DNA from: Thalassococcus profundi | Lineage (GTDB): Bacteria; Pseudomonadota; Alphaproteobacteria; Rhodobacterales; Rhodobacteraceae | Assembly (NCBI RefSeq): GCF_003344785.1 | Contig: NZ_QPMK01000001.1 | Coordinates: 81,001-145,000 of the forward strand | Reading direction: 5' to 3' | Length of the DNA stretch: 64,000 nucleotides | In this document: piece after piece, positions 9,121-18,246 of the stretch | Layout: each line of letters opens with the position of its first letter | Numbering within the stretch: the stretch's first letter is position 1 | The notes under the pieces: model-generated | Database searches by the model: none | What the model was told of the DNA's origin: nothing | Seen by the model: only the letters and a program-made list of their open reading frames with translations | Translations under genes and position numbers: made by a program

Positions 9121-9923
9121 GCCGCATCCTCCGACCGGCCCATGATCTCTTCTTCCATGTCCCAGATCATGCTCAGGATTTCCTCGCGCCGCTGGCCGAA
9201 CTCGGGATGTTTCTTGACCTCGCGCAGGTCGGAATCGACGCCGAGATCGGCAAAGGGCAGCCGGTATTCCTTGTGGATGCGTCCCGGGCGCGGCGCCATG
9301 ACCAGCAGGCGTTCGCCCAGTAGCAGCGCCTCTTCGACCGAATGGGTGATGAGGACGATGGTCTTGCCGGTTTCCTTCCAGAGCTTGAGCACGAGGCTCT
9401 GCATCTTTTCCCGCGTGAGCGCATCGAGCGCGCCCAGGGGCTCGTCCATCAGGATGACGTCCGGGTCGTTGGCGAGGCACCGCGCCAGCGCCACGCGCTG
9501 CTGCATGCCGCCGGAAAGCTCATAGACCGCCTTTTCCTTAAAATCGCGCAGGCCCACCACGTCGAGCAGGTGGTCGACATTGGACCCCCAGTCCCTTTCG
9601 CGCCGGCCGGCCATGCGCGGGCCGAAGCTGACATTCTCGCGGACGTTCATCCACTCGAACAGCGCGCCCTGCTGGAACACCATGCCGCGTTCCCTGTCGG
9701 GGCCGGTGACGCGGTGGCCGTTCAGCTCGATCTTGCCGGAGGTGGGGGCGAGAAACCCGGCGACGATGTTCAGAAGCGTGGTCTTGCCGCAGCCCGACGG
9801 CCCCAGCACGCTCATCAGCTCGCCCGACTTGAGGTCAAGCGACACGTCCTTGAGCGCCTGAACCGACGTGCCGTTGGGCAGATCGAACCGCATGGACAGG
9901 TTTTCAATCGTCAATCCGGACAT
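9117..9923 (-). CDS. tauB: Taurine ABC transporter ATP-binding protein
   Basis: 268-aa ATPase of the nitrate/sulfonate/taurine family. Motifs are Walker A (GPSGCGKTT), Q-loop (VFQQGALFEW), signature (LSGGMQQR), Walker B (VILMDEPLGALD) and switch His (ITHSVEEAL). It energises taurine uptake with TauA and TauC. Its stop overlaps the tauC start by 4 bp, and a 107-bp spacer with a hairpin separates it from tauA upstream. Confidence 0.9.
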   Translation of the reverse strand: MSGLTIENLSMRFDLPNGTSVQALKDVSLDLKSGELMSVLGPSGCGKTTLLNIVAGFLAPTSGKIELNGHRVTGPDRERGMVFQQGALFEWMNVRENVSFGPRMAGRRERDWGSNVDHLLDVVGLRDFKEKAVYELSGGMQQRVALARCLANDPDVILMDEPLGALDALTREKMQSLVLKLWKETGKTIVLITHSVEEALLLGERLLVMAPRPGRIHKEYRLPFADLGVDSDLREVKKHPEFGQRREEILSMIWDMEEEIMGRSEDAA

Positions 9924-9966
9924 GACGCCCCCAAGGTGTTTCGTCTGGTCCCACGGCGCCGCTCTT

Positions 9967-10015
9967 CCGCCCGTGCGGGCGTCCTCGCGAAAGGCGGAGA
10001 CGCCCGTCAGGGCGG
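9967..10015 (-). promoter_or_regulatory. Stem-loop between tauA and tauB
   Basis: A two-part inverted repeat: CCGCCC (9967-9972) pairs with GGGCGG (10010-10015), and CGGGCGTC (9976-9983) pairs with GACGCCCG (9999-10006), with 3-nt internal bulges. There is no T-run. It probably stabilises tauA mRNA or attenuates tauBC, by analogy with other binding-protein operons. Confidence 0.55.
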
Positions 10016-10030
10016 AGGAGCGGACCCGGT

Positions 10031-11032
10031 TTACATCCCGCTCGCGCTTTGCAGCGGGCCGGTGTTGACGTTGTCGGCATAGCTGTCGAGCGCCGCGTCG
10101 ATGGAGCCGGCCTCAACGAAGACCTGCGCCACGCCGCCCATGAACTCGGTGGCGCCGCCGCCCAGCCATTTCTCCGTCAGCTGCTCTTCGACCGTCGGGA
10201 AGACGAAGGTCGAGATCGTCGCCATCGTGTCTTCTTCGGACATGCCGGCATCCTTGGCGATCACCGGCAGCATCTCGGCATGGTTGGCCTCGTCCGCCCA
10301 CATGGCGTTGGCATCCGCCGTGACCTTGAGGAATTTCGCCACCAGGTCGCTGTTCTCGGCCACCCAGCTGGCGGGGCCGCTGGTCACGTCGAAGACGAGG
10401 ATCCCCAGTTCTTCCTTCTCGGCGCCGGTGAGCAGCACGTTGCCGAATTCCTTGGCGCGGCGCAGCGATCCGCCCCAGCCGCAGAACATGTCGACCGACC
10501 CCTGGGCGATCGCCGCGGCGCCGTCGGGCGGCGCCATGTCGACCACGTCGAGGCTGGCCACGTCGACGCCGAAATGGTTCATCTGCTTGAGAAAGCCGTA
10601 ATGCGCCGCAGTGCCCAGCGGCACGGCGACCTTCTTGCCGGCCAGTTCGTCGGCAGAGTCCTTGTCGATCTCGAGCGCTTCGGCCACGACGCAGTTGTCG
10701 TTGTCGGAATAGCTCACCGCCACGTCCAGCGCCTGCAGGTCCTGGCCCGCGCTGGTCGCGACCACGAAGGGCGGCACGCCCTGGCTCACCGCCAGCTGCA
10801 CGTCGCCGCTCGCCATTGCCGCGGACATCGCCGTGCCGGTGTCGAAGCTGACCCAGTTGATATCGACACCCATTTCTTCCTCGTAGGTGCCCATCTGCTT
10901 GGCGTATTCGAACGGCATCGGCCATTCGAGAAAATAGGCCACCGTGATCGACCCGTGGCCGGCGGCAAAGGCCGGTGCGGCGGTCAGGGCCAGTGCCATG
11001 GCGGTTCCCGCCATCATGTGTTTCATCGACAT
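10031..11032 (-). CDS. tauA: Taurine ABC transporter substrate-binding protein
   Basis: 333-aa periplasmic binding protein of the taurine/sulfonate family. The start at 11032 is set by GGGAG 7 nt upstream. A signal peptide (TAMALALTAAPAFAAGHG) precedes the mature domain, which begins ITVAYFLEWPMPFEYAKQMG. Downstream motifs AVSQGVPPFVVATSAGQDLQ and GKKVAVPLGTAAHYGFLKQM are typical of TauA. It is divergent from the taurine:pyruvate aminotransferase gene, which supports taurine as substrate. Confidence 0.88.
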   Translation of the reverse strand: MSMKHMMAGTAMALALTAAPAFAAGHGSITVAYFLEWPMPFEYAKQMGTYEEEMGVDINWVSFDTGTAMSAAMASGDVQLAVSQGVPPFVVATSAGQDLQALDVAVSYSDNDNCVVAEALEIDKDSADELAGKKVAVPLGTAAHYGFLKQMNHFGVDVASLDVVDMAPPDGAAAIAQGSVDMFCGWGGSLRRAKEFGNVLLTGAEKEELGILVFDVTSGPASWVAENSDLVAKFLKVTADANAMWADEANHAEMLPVIAKDAGMSEEDTMATISTFVFPTVEEQLTEKWLGGGATEFMGGVAQVFVEAGSIDAALDSYADNVNTGPLQSASGM

Positions 11033-11425
11033 CTTTCGTCTCCCGTGTTGGGCGCAGAGGCTGCGGCCCTGCGCATATACCGGCGTTCGGAACGCTTTGT
11101 CCGACGCTGCGGCACCTTGCTGGTGCTCTGGCCCGATCCGAGCGGAAAACCGGCAGCCGATCAACGATTTTTCTAGCATCGCCAACCGCAATTGCCGTAA
11201 AAAGACGCGCCGAAACAGCACGCGTTTGAAAATTTGTTAAATCTTTTCATAACCCTAGAGACTGCACCCTCTGGGCGACAATTGACCGGGGGTCGCTCTG
11301 GAGTCATACAGATTACGCAACTGGCCCTAACGTCTGCTCAATCTTTGGGTCTGAGTGAAACCAAGTCATGAGGCGCGCGCTGCACGCGCCCTTTCGTGTT
11401 TCCCTACGATAGAGGAGTTCCCGTC
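11033..11425. promoter_or_regulatory. Divergent tauABC/tpa promoter region with possible TauR-like repeats
   Basis: 393 bp between the divergent tauA and tpa genes, AT-rich around 11160-11250. CTGGCCCTAA (11321-11330) is one mismatch from the CTGGACYTAA repeat I recall for the MocR-type regulator TauR of Rhodobacter. A weaker match, CTGGAGTCAT, starts 23 bp earlier (11298). No tauR gene lies in the window. The binding role is inference from memory of the motif. Confidence 0.4.
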
Positions 11426-12817
11426 ATGGACGGCACCTTTTCCGAAAACGATCTGAGCCGCGTCGTCGCCGCGGACAAGGCCCACATCTGGCATCACCTG
11501 AGCCAGCACAAACCCTACGAGACCACGGACCCGCGCATCATCGTCGAGGGCAAGGGCATGAAGGTCTGGGATCAGAACGGCAAGGAACACCTCGATGCGG
11601 TGTCGGGCGCGGTCTGGACGGTGAACGTGGGCTACGGGCGCGAAAGCATCGCCAACGCCGTGCGCGACCAGTTGCTGAAGCTCAACTACTTTGCCGGGTC
11701 CGCCGGGTCGATCCCGGGCGCGATCTTTGCAGAGCGGCTGATCGAGAAGATGCCGGGCATGACCCGGCTCTACTACACCAACTCGGGGTCCGAAGCGAAC
11801 GAGAAGGCCTTCAAGATGGTCCGCCAGATCGCCCACAAGCGGTATGGCGGCAAGAAGCACAAGATCCTTTACCGCGACCGCGACTACCACGGCACCACCA
11901 TCGGCTGCCTGTCGGCGGGCGGGCAGGACCAGCGCAATGCGCAATACGGCCCCTTCGCGCCCGGTTTCGTGCGGGTGCCGCATTGCCTCGAATACCGCGG
12001 CTTCGAGCAGGAAGGCGCGCCGACCGACCATTACGGCGAATGGGCCGCCGACCAGATCGAGGCGGTGATCCTGCGCGAAGGCCCCGACACGGTGGGCGCA
12101 CTCTGCCTCGAACCGGTGACCGCGGGTGGCGGCGTCATCGTCCCGCCCGAGGGCTACTGGCAACGGGTGCAGGAGATCTGCCGCAAGTACGACATCCTGC
12201 TGCATATCGACGAGGTCGTCTGCGGCGTCGGCCGGACCGGCACCTGGTTCGGCTACCAGCATTACGGCGTCGAGCCCGACATGGTGACCATGGCCAAGGG
12301 CGTCGCCTCGGGCTACGCGGCCATCGCCTGCCTGGTGACGACCGAAGCGGTGTTCGACCTGTTCAAGTCCGACGCCAGCGATCCGCTGGACTACTTCCGC
12401 GACATTTCCACCTTCGGCGGCTGCACGGCGGGACCCGCCGCGGCGCTCGAGAACATGCGGATCATCGAGGACGAGGACCTGCTGGGCAACACGCTGGCGA
12501 TGGGCGACTACATGCTGGACGGCCTCGGCGGCCTGATGGAGAAGCACAAGGTCATCGGCCAGGTGCGCGGCAAGGGTCTATTCCTCGGTGCCGAACTGGT
12601 GACCGACCGCGACAGCCGCGCGCCGATGGCCGAAAAGCAGGTGCAGGCGGTGGTGGCCGACTGCATGGCGCAGGGCGTCATCATCGGGGCGACCAACCGG
12701 TCGGTGCCGGGCTACAACAACACCCTGTGCTTCTCGCCCGCCCTGATCGCCCGGAAGGACGACATCGACCACATCCTGTCGGCGGTCGACGGCGCGCTGA
12801 CCCGCGTCTTCGGCTGA
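11426..12817 (+). CDS. tpa: Taurine:pyruvate aminotransferase
   Basis: 463-aa class III PLP aminotransferase that converts taurine and pyruvate to sulfoacetaldehyde and alanine. GAGGAG lies 8 nt before the ATG at 11426 and decides the start. Visible class III features are TNSGSEANEKAFKM (cofactor phosphate binding), YHGTTIG, the HIDEVVCGVGRTG aspartate loop and the Schiff-base lysine in TMAKGVASGYA. The N-terminus (IWHHLSQHKPYE) is characteristic of roseobacter Tpa. Sulfoacetaldehyde acetyltransferase (xsc) would be the next step but is not in the window. Confidence 0.9.
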   Translation: MDGTFSENDLSRVVAADKAHIWHHLSQHKPYETTDPRIIVEGKGMKVWDQNGKEHLDAVSGAVWTVNVGYGRESIANAVRDQLLKLNYFAGSAGSIPGAIFAERLIEKMPGMTRLYYTNSGSEANEKAFKMVRQIAHKRYGGKKHKILYRDRDYHGTTIGCLSAGGQDQRNAQYGPFAPGFVRVPHCLEYRGFEQEGAPTDHYGEWAADQIEAVILREGPDTVGALCLEPVTAGGGVIVPPEGYWQRVQEICRKYDILLHIDEVVCGVGRTGTWFGYQHYGVEPDMVTMAKGVASGYAAIACLVTTEAVFDLFKSDASDPLDYFRDISTFGGCTAGPAAALENMRIIEDEDLLGNTLAMGDYMLDGLGGLMEKHKVIGQVRGKGLFLGAELVTDRDSRAPMAEKQVQAVVADCMAQGVIIGATNRSVPGYNNTLCFSPALIARKDDIDHILSAVDGALTRVFG

Positions 12818-12861
12818 GTGCCACCGCCCGCCCGGACTCGGGCGGGTCACACCCTGCTGTC

Positions 12862-13545
12862 ATGACGCCCGACCGCCCCACAGGCCCGCCGGTCACGCTG
12901 ATCCTGCCGCGGCCGCGCCCGCCCCGCACCGAGTTGCAGGGGCGGTACGGCACCCTCGTGCCGACCGCGCCAGACCATGCCGACGCCCTGCACGCCGCCT
13001 TTGCCCGCGACGGGGCGGGCCACGGCTGGACCTACCTGCCCTACGGCCCGTTCCCCGACGCGGGCGCCTTCGCGGACTGGCTGACGCGCGTCTGCCTCGG
13101 CGACGATCCGCTGTTTCACACGATCTGCGATCCAGAGGGCACGCCGCTCGGCCTGGCCAGCTACCTGCGGATCGACCCGGCCATGGCGGTGATCGAGGTC
13201 GGGCACATCCACCTGTCCCCGGCGTTGCAGCGCACCGCGCTCGCCACCGAGGCGATGGCGCTGATGATGGCGCGGGCCTTCGACGAGCTGGGCTATCGCC
13301 GCTACGAATGGAAATGCGACGCGCTGAACGCGCCCTCGCGCCGCGCCGCGCAGCGTCTGGGCTTCACCTACGAAGGTACGTTCCGCCAGGCGGCGGTGGT
13401 CAAGGGCCGCAACCGCGACACCGCTTGGTTCTCGATCCTCGACCGTGAATGGCCCGCGCAGAAGGCGCGGTTCGACCGGTGGCTCGCCCCCTCCAACTTC
13501 GACGCCGCCGGGCGCCAGCGGCAACCGCTGTCGCCCGAGGTATGA
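12862..13545 (+). CDS. GNAT family N-acetyltransferase (RimJ/RimL-like)
   Basis: 227-aa acetyltransferase of the RimL-like group. The acetyl-CoA binding region shows as GHIHLSPALQRTALATEAM followed by RRYEWKCDALNAPSRRAAQRLGF and YEGTFRQAAVVKGRNRDTAWFSIL, a common pattern in proteobacterial small-molecule or protein acetyltransferases. The ATG at 12862 has no strong ribosome binding site. It follows tpa by 44 bp on the same strand, so co-transcription is possible. The substrate is unknown. Confidence 0.85.
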   Translation: MTPDRPTGPPVTLILPRPRPPRTELQGRYGTLVPTAPDHADALHAAFARDGAGHGWTYLPYGPFPDAGAFADWLTRVCLGDDPLFHTICDPEGTPLGLASYLRIDPAMAVIEVGHIHLSPALQRTALATEAMALMMARAFDELGYRRYEWKCDALNAPSRRAAQRLGFTYEGTFRQAAVVKGRNRDTAWFSILDREWPAQKARFDRWLAPSNFDAAGRQRQPLSPEV

Positions 13546-13620
13546 GGCCGGGCGAACGGAAAGCTCGAGGTCTCCGGTCCGGAATTCTCGAGACGTCCGC
13601 TTTCACGCCGGCCGGACATG

Positions 13621-13648
13621 AAAAAAGGCCGCCCGAAAGCGACCTTTC
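13621..13648 (-). terminator. Rho-independent terminator of the HU gene
   Basis: Read on the minus strand, AAAGG and CGC pair with GCG and CCTTT around a TTTCGG loop, and a run of T follows. It lies 22 bp after the stop of the HU gene. Confidence 0.75.
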
Positions 13649-13670
13649 AAATCGTTCGCAGAGCGGCGGA

Positions 13671-13958
13671 TCAGCCGTTCACGCTGTCCTTGAGCGCCTT
13701 GGCGATGGTCATCTTGACCACCTTGTCGGCCTCTTTCTTGAACTGCTCGCCGGTGGCGGGGTTGCGCACCATGCGCTCGGGGCGCTCGCGGCAGTAGATC
13801 TTGCCCACGCCGGGCAGGGTCACGGCGCCGCCGGCAGCCACTTCCTTGGTGATCAGACCGCACACGGCATCCAGGGCCGCGCTTGCTGTTTTCTTGTCGC
13901 TGCCCATTTCGTCGGCCAGAGCGGCCACAAGCTGGGTTTTGGTCATCGGCTTCGCCAT
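13671..13958 (-). CDS. HU family DNA-binding protein
   Basis: A 95-aa histone-like protein that bends and compacts DNA as a dimer. It shows MAKPMTKTQLVAALADEMGS at the N-terminus, the hinge segment and the beta-arm region RPERMVRNPATGEQFK with the conserved RNPATG. The start at 13958 lies 8 nt after GGAG; a nearer ATG (13963) is out of frame. It is a single-gene unit with its own terminator. The length and RNPATG motif are standard for HU; the alpha or beta paralog cannot be assigned. Confidence 0.92.
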   Translation of the reverse strand: MAKPMTKTQLVAALADEMGSDKKTASAALDAVCGLITKEVAAGGAVTLPGVGKIYCRERPERMVRNPATGEQFKKEADKVVKMTIAKALKDSVNG

Positions 13959-14087
13959 TTCATGGTCTCCTTCTCTGCCCACTCTCTTGGGCCTCATTCC
14001 GTCCACTAAACCGGATGTAGATATGTAACACAACCGTTAGTGTGTCTTTGCAAGGGAAATCGGCAGGTTTTCCCGCTTTTCCGCGCG

Positions 14088-15569
14088 TCAGAGGAAGGCT
14101 GTTTCCTCAAAACTACGCAATTTCCTGCTGTGAATGCGCTCCAGCGGCATTTCCCGCAGCCGTTCCATGGCCCGGATGCCGATCATCAGGTGCCGCGCCA
14201 CCTGCGTCTTGTAGAAGTCCGAGGCCATGCCGGGCAGCTTCAGCTCGCCGTGCAGGGGCTTGTCGGAGACACAGAGCAGCGTGCCATAAGGCACCCGGAA
14301 GCGAAAACCGTTGGCCGCGATGGTGGCGCTTTCCATGTCGAGCGCCACGGCGCGCGACTGCGACAGCCGCTGCACCGGCCCGCGCTGGTCACGCAGTTCC
14401 CAGTTGCGGTTGTCGACGCTGGCCACGGTGCCGGTGCGCATGATCCGCTTGAGGTCGTAACCCTCGAGCTGGGTCTCGTCCGCCACGGCCTGCTCCAGCG
14501 CGATCTGCATCTCGGCCAGCGCCGGGATCGGCACCCAGACCGGCAGGTCGTCGTCCAGCACCCGGTCCTCGCGCAGGTAGGCATGGGCCAGCACGAAATC
14601 CCCCAGGCTCTGCGAATTGCGCAGACCTGCGCAATGGCCGACCATCAGCCAGGCATGCGGGCGCAGCACCGCGATGTGGTCCGTCGCCGTCTTGGCGTTC
14701 GAAGGGCCCACACCGATGTTGACCAGCGTGATCCCCGCACCGTTCCGGCGCTTGAGGTGATAGGTCGGCATCTGCGGCATCTTGAGCGTCGGCGCGATCT
14801 CCTCGTCCGGGCCGGTGATCTCCACGTTGTCCGTGCTGACAAAGCTCGTGTAGCCGCTGTCGGGATCGGCCAGCATGACCCGCGCATAGGCTTCGAACTC
14901 GCTGACGTAGAACTGGTAGTTGGTGAACAGCACGTGGTTCTGGAAATGCTCGGGGTCTGTCGCCGTGTAATGCGCCAGCCGCGCCAGCGAATAATCCACC
15001 CGCTGCGCGGTGAAGGGCGCCAGCGGCAGCGCGCCGTCGGCGGCGGGCTGGGCCAGACCGTTGACGATGTCGTCGTTGGTGGTGCTCAGGTCCGGCACAT
15101 CGAAGACATCGCGCAGGATGAAATCCGCGGCCCCCTCCTGCGGCACGGTCACCCCCTCGCGGTTGGCGACGGCGAAATGCACCGGCATCGGCGTCTGCGA
15201 CAGGCCGATCTGCACCGGCACGCCATGGTTGGCGATCAAAAGGCCGATCTGCTGGCGCAGGTAGTCTGCGAAAAGGTCGGGCCGGGTCACGGTCGTGGCA
15301 TGGGTGCCGGGTTCCGAGATATGGCCAAAACTCAATCGGCTGTCGACCTTGGCAAAGCTCGTCGTGTTGATCCGGATCTCCGGGTAATAGGCCCGGTAGC
15401 GCACGCCGGGATGGCCCTCGGCCATGGCCCGGTTGAAATTTTCGCACAGGAAGGCCACCGCGCCGTCGTAAAGCGCGATCAGCCGGTCGACCGCCGCCTG
15501 GGCCGTGTCGAACATCCGCGGCCCGGGCAGGTCCGGCGACACGATATCCAAGCTGAGCTGATCCTGCAT
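14088..15569 (-). CDS. amn: AMP nucleosidase
   Basis: 493-aa enzyme that hydrolyses AMP to adenine and ribose 5-phosphate in purine salvage. The N-terminal ~190 residues form the Amn-specific domain (YRAYYPEIRINTTSFAK). The C-terminal nucleoside phosphorylase fold is visible in GITLVNIGVGPSNAKTATDH, LMVGHCAGLRNSQSLGDFVL and ALDMESATIAANGFRFRVP, the last with the purine-binding Glu. The start at 15569 follows GGGGG by 4 nt. The length matches the family. Confidence 0.9.
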   Translation of the reverse strand: MQDQLSLDIVSPDLPGPRMFDTAQAAVDRLIALYDGAVAFLCENFNRAMAEGHPGVRYRAYYPEIRINTTSFAKVDSRLSFGHISEPGTHATTVTRPDLFADYLRQQIGLLIANHGVPVQIGLSQTPMPVHFAVANREGVTVPQEGAADFILRDVFDVPDLSTTNDDIVNGLAQPAADGALPLAPFTAQRVDYSLARLAHYTATDPEHFQNHVLFTNYQFYVSEFEAYARVMLADPDSGYTSFVSTDNVEITGPDEEIAPTLKMPQMPTYHLKRRNGAGITLVNIGVGPSNAKTATDHIAVLRPHAWLMVGHCAGLRNSQSLGDFVLAHAYLREDRVLDDDLPVWVPIPALAEMQIALEQAVADETQLEGYDLKRIMRTGTVASVDNRNWELRDQRGPVQRLSQSRAVALDMESATIAANGFRFRVPYGTLLCVSDKPLHGELKLPGMASDFYKTQVARHLMIGIRAMERLREMPLERIHSRKLRSFEETAFL

Positions 15570-15670
15570 GACACCCCCTTTGCGCATGGTCGCGGCACCG
15601 TGACACCAACCCGTGATGGGCGCAAGGCATGCGCGCCGGAACCCGCCTGCGGCGCCCGCGTTCACCCGCC

Positions 15671-16651
15671 ATGCAAACCGTGCCCGACTTCGTCTACTAC
15701 CCCGATGACCGCCCCGGCATCACCCGGCGGCGGCAGGGCCGCGGCTGGAGCTATACGGCCCCGGACGGCACCCGCATCGACGACGAGGCCGAGCGCAAGC
15801 GGCTGAACGCGCTGGCGGTGCCGCCGGCCTATTGCGACGTCTGGATTTCGCCGGAACCCTTGGGCTATCTGCAGGCCACCGGCCGCGACGCGCGCCAGCG
15901 CAAGCAGTACCGCTACCACCCGGACTGGACCGCCTTCAGGGCACAGGCGAAATACGCCGACCTGCCCGCCTTCGGTGCCGCCCTGCCCGGCCTGCGCCGG
16001 CGCATTCTGCGCGACCTGCGGCAGCACGATCCCGGCGACAAGGATTTCGCCATCGCGGCACTGCTGGCGCTTCTCGACCGCGCGGCCCTGCGCATCGGCA
16101 GTCCCGACTATGCCCGGCAGAACAACACCTTCGGCGCCTCGACCCTGCGCCCGCGGCACATGCGGCTCGACGGCGACACGATCCGCCTGCGCTATCGCGG
16201 CAAGGGCGGTGCACGCATCGACCGCGCGCTGCGCGACCGCACGCTGAACCGCGTGCTCGGGCAACTCGACGACCTGTCGGGGCCGACGCTGATCTCGTGG
16301 ACCTGCGCGCGCGGCGAGGCGCATGCGGTCACCGCAGGAGACGTGAATGCCTTTCTCGCCGACCAGACCGGGACCGCCGGCATCACCGCCAAGACCTTCC
16401 GTACCTGGAACGGCACGGTCGCCGCCCTCGACGCGGCGCTCGGCCTCGAGAAACCGACGATCAAGGCCCTGTCCGAAGCCGCCGCCGAGCGGCTGCACAA
16501 CACGCCGACCATCGCCCGGAACTCGTATATTCATCCCGCGGTGATCGACCTCACCGACGATCCCGATGCGCGCGCGACACTGGCCCAGGCAGAGGACATC
16601 CGCGGCCTGCGCCGCGCCGAGGCGCGCCTCTGCGCCCTGCTCGACCGCTGA
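15671..16651 (+). CDS. DNA topoisomerase IB (poxvirus-like)
   Basis: 326-aa type IB topoisomerase, the small bacterial form that relaxes supercoils through a 3'-phosphotyrosine. Motifs are in order: RQRKQYRYHPDW in the N-terminal domain, catalytic Arg in ALRIGSPDYA, lysine in YRGKGGARI, the second Arg in TAKTFRTWNGT and the nucleophilic Tyr in NSYIHPAVI. All key residues appear present. The ATG at 15671 lacks a clear ribosome binding site; a start further upstream at 15629 is possible but adds low-complexity residues. Confidence 0.9.
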   Translation: MQTVPDFVYYPDDRPGITRRRQGRGWSYTAPDGTRIDDEAERKRLNALAVPPAYCDVWISPEPLGYLQATGRDARQRKQYRYHPDWTAFRAQAKYADLPAFGAALPGLRRRILRDLRQHDPGDKDFAIAALLALLDRAALRIGSPDYARQNNTFGASTLRPRHMRLDGDTIRLRYRGKGGARIDRALRDRTLNRVLGQLDDLSGPTLISWTCARGEAHAVTAGDVNAFLADQTGTAGITAKTFRTWNGTVAALDAALGLEKPTIKALSEAAAERLHNTPTIARNSYIHPAVIDLTDDPDARATLAQAEDIRGLRRAEARLCALLDR

Positions 16652-16717
16652 CGCCCTCTGGGCCCCGCGCTGCCGACGTCCTATGCTGGCGCCACCGCGA
16701 CAGCGACAGGAGCCCCC

Positions 16718-17473
16718 ATGTCTCAGGTTCAGTTCCGCCCCAACATCGACTTCTGGCCCGAACGCGTCGATCTCGCCGCCGCCTTCCGCTGGACCGCGCG
16801 GCTGAACATGCACGAGGCGGTGGCCAACCACTTCTCCCTGTCGGTGAACGACGACGGCACGAAATTCCTGATGAACCCCAACCAGATGCATTTCTCGCGC
16901 ATCCGCGCGTCCGACCTGATCGTGGTGGATGCCAACGACCCCGACGCGCTGTCCGGCCCGGACGCGCCCGACCCGACCGCCTGGGGCCTGCACGGCGGAC
17001 TGCACCGGCACTGCGCCCATGCGCGCTGCGCCATGCATGTGCATTCGATCCACGCCACCGTGCTGGCCTGCCTCCAAGACCCGACCCTGCCGCCGATCGA
17101 CCAGAACTGCGCCACCTTCTTCAACCGCATCGCCTATGACCGCGACTACGGCGGGCTGGCCTTCGAGGACGAAGGCGCGCGCTGCGCACAGCTTTTCACC
17201 GATCCGAAACAGAAGGTGCTGGTGATGGGAAATCACGGCGTCATGGTGATCGGCGACAGCGTCGCGGACACCTTCAACCGGCTTTATTATTTCGAGCGCG
17301 CGGCCGAGACCTATATCCGCGCGCTGCAGACCGGCCGCCCGCTCAAGGTCCTGAGCGACGAGATCGCGGAAAAGACCGCGTCCGAGCTCGAAGCCTATCC
17401 CGAACAGGACGTCCGCCACCTGGCCGAACTCAGGGCGATCCTCGATGCGGAAGGGTCGGACTACGCGACCTGA
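16718..17473 (+). CDS. Class II aldolase/adducin family protein
   Basis: 251-aa protein with the class II aldolase fold. The zinc ligands are likely the histidines in AMHVHSIHATVLACL and the later NHGVMVIGDSV segment. The N-terminal FRWTARLNMHEAVANHFSLS is typical of family members of unknown substrate, as opposed to L-fuculose-phosphate aldolase itself. GGAG lies 5 nt before the ATG. It may be a lyase or decarboxylase for a hydroxy acid or sugar phosphate. The context gives no clue. Confidence 0.85.
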   Translation: MSQVQFRPNIDFWPERVDLAAAFRWTARLNMHEAVANHFSLSVNDDGTKFLMNPNQMHFSRIRASDLIVVDANDPDALSGPDAPDPTAWGLHGGLHRHCAHARCAMHVHSIHATVLACLQDPTLPPIDQNCATFFNRIAYDRDYGGLAFEDEGARCAQLFTDPKQKVLVMGNHGVMVIGDSVADTFNRLYYFERAAETYIRALQTGRPLKVLSDEIAEKTASELEAYPEQDVRHLAELRAILDAEGSDYAT

Positions 17474-17510
17474 CCCCGCTCTTCTCCGGTTTCCAAATAC
17501 CTCGGGGAGC

Positions 17511-17531
17511 GCGAGGGGCAGCGCCCCTCGC
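17511..17531. terminator. Hairpin between convergent genes (REP-like)
   Basis: A perfect 9-bp stem with 3-nt loop: GCGAGGGGC/GCCCCTCGC. It lies between the convergent aldolase and transglycosylase genes and can form on either strand. Its preceding context (ATACCTCGGGGAGCG) resembles repeats I associate with Rhodobacteraceae intergenic regions. There is no T-run, so termination is inferred. Confidence 0.5.
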
Positions 17532-17566
17532 ATCTTGCCATTGCGGCAGGCGCCGGGGTGCCGGGA

Positions 17567-18052
17567 TCAGGTGCGCAGGCCGGTTTCGTACAGCATCCCG
17601 CGCCGCTTGGCCTCGTAGTAGTAGCCGCGCGAATACCACTTCACCGCGGTGTCGAAACTGCCGTCGGCCAGCATCCAGGCGCCGCGCAGGTACTTCACCG
17701 CGTATTTCAGGTTGACGTCCGGGTCGAGCAGGTCGCTGTCCTTGCCGCGAAAGCCCATGCCGCGCGCCGTGGCCGGCAGGATCTGCATCAGGCCGTAGTA
17801 GGGCCCGTTGCGCGCCCAGGGGCGGTGTGTGCTTTCGCGGATCGCCAGGCGATGCACCAGCGGGCGCGGCACGGCGTAGTGATCGGCCCACTTGTTGATC
17901 AGCTGCCTCAGCTCCGGTGTCTCGTTGGGATAAAGCGGCGGACCCTTTGGCACCGCGGCGAAGTTCAAGCTTTCCTGAGGAACGCCCCGCGCACAGGCGG
18001 CAAGGCTGAAGGCAAGACCGGTCAGAACGGCGCGGCGGGTCATATGGGGCAT
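17567..18052 (-). CDS. Lytic transglycosylase SLT-domain lipoprotein
   Basis: 161-aa exported murein hydrolase. The N-terminus MTRRAVLTGLAFSLAAC carries a lipobox (LAAC), so it should be lipid-anchored. The SLT domain shows the catalytic Glu in LAIRESTHRPWARN followed by PYYGLMQILPATARGMGF, then LDPDVNLKYAVKYLRGA. Start choices are 18052 or 18043 (MTRRA); neither has a strong ribosome binding site. The length fits the minimal transglycosylase domain. Confidence 0.85.
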   Translation of the reverse strand: MPHMTRRAVLTGLAFSLAACARGVPQESLNFAAVPKGPPLYPNETPELRQLINKWADHYAVPRPLVHRLAIRESTHRPWARNGPYYGLMQILPATARGMGFRGKDSDLLDPDVNLKYAVKYLRGAWMLADGSFDTAVKWYSRGYYYEAKRRGMLYETGLRT

Positions 18053-18246
18053 CGGTTGTCCATGAGATGTGTCCACTGATTCCGCAATGCCCGACGGACA
18101 AGGCGTCAGGCAAGCGCGCGAAAATGCCATGCGCAGAACCTTGCCACTTCCGGTCGCCATCGGTGTCTTTCCGCGCATTGCTGCCCGACGTCCGACGCTG
18201 CCCGCCGCCCTTGCATTCGCCCCTCTGGCGCGCCACTTAAGACGGC

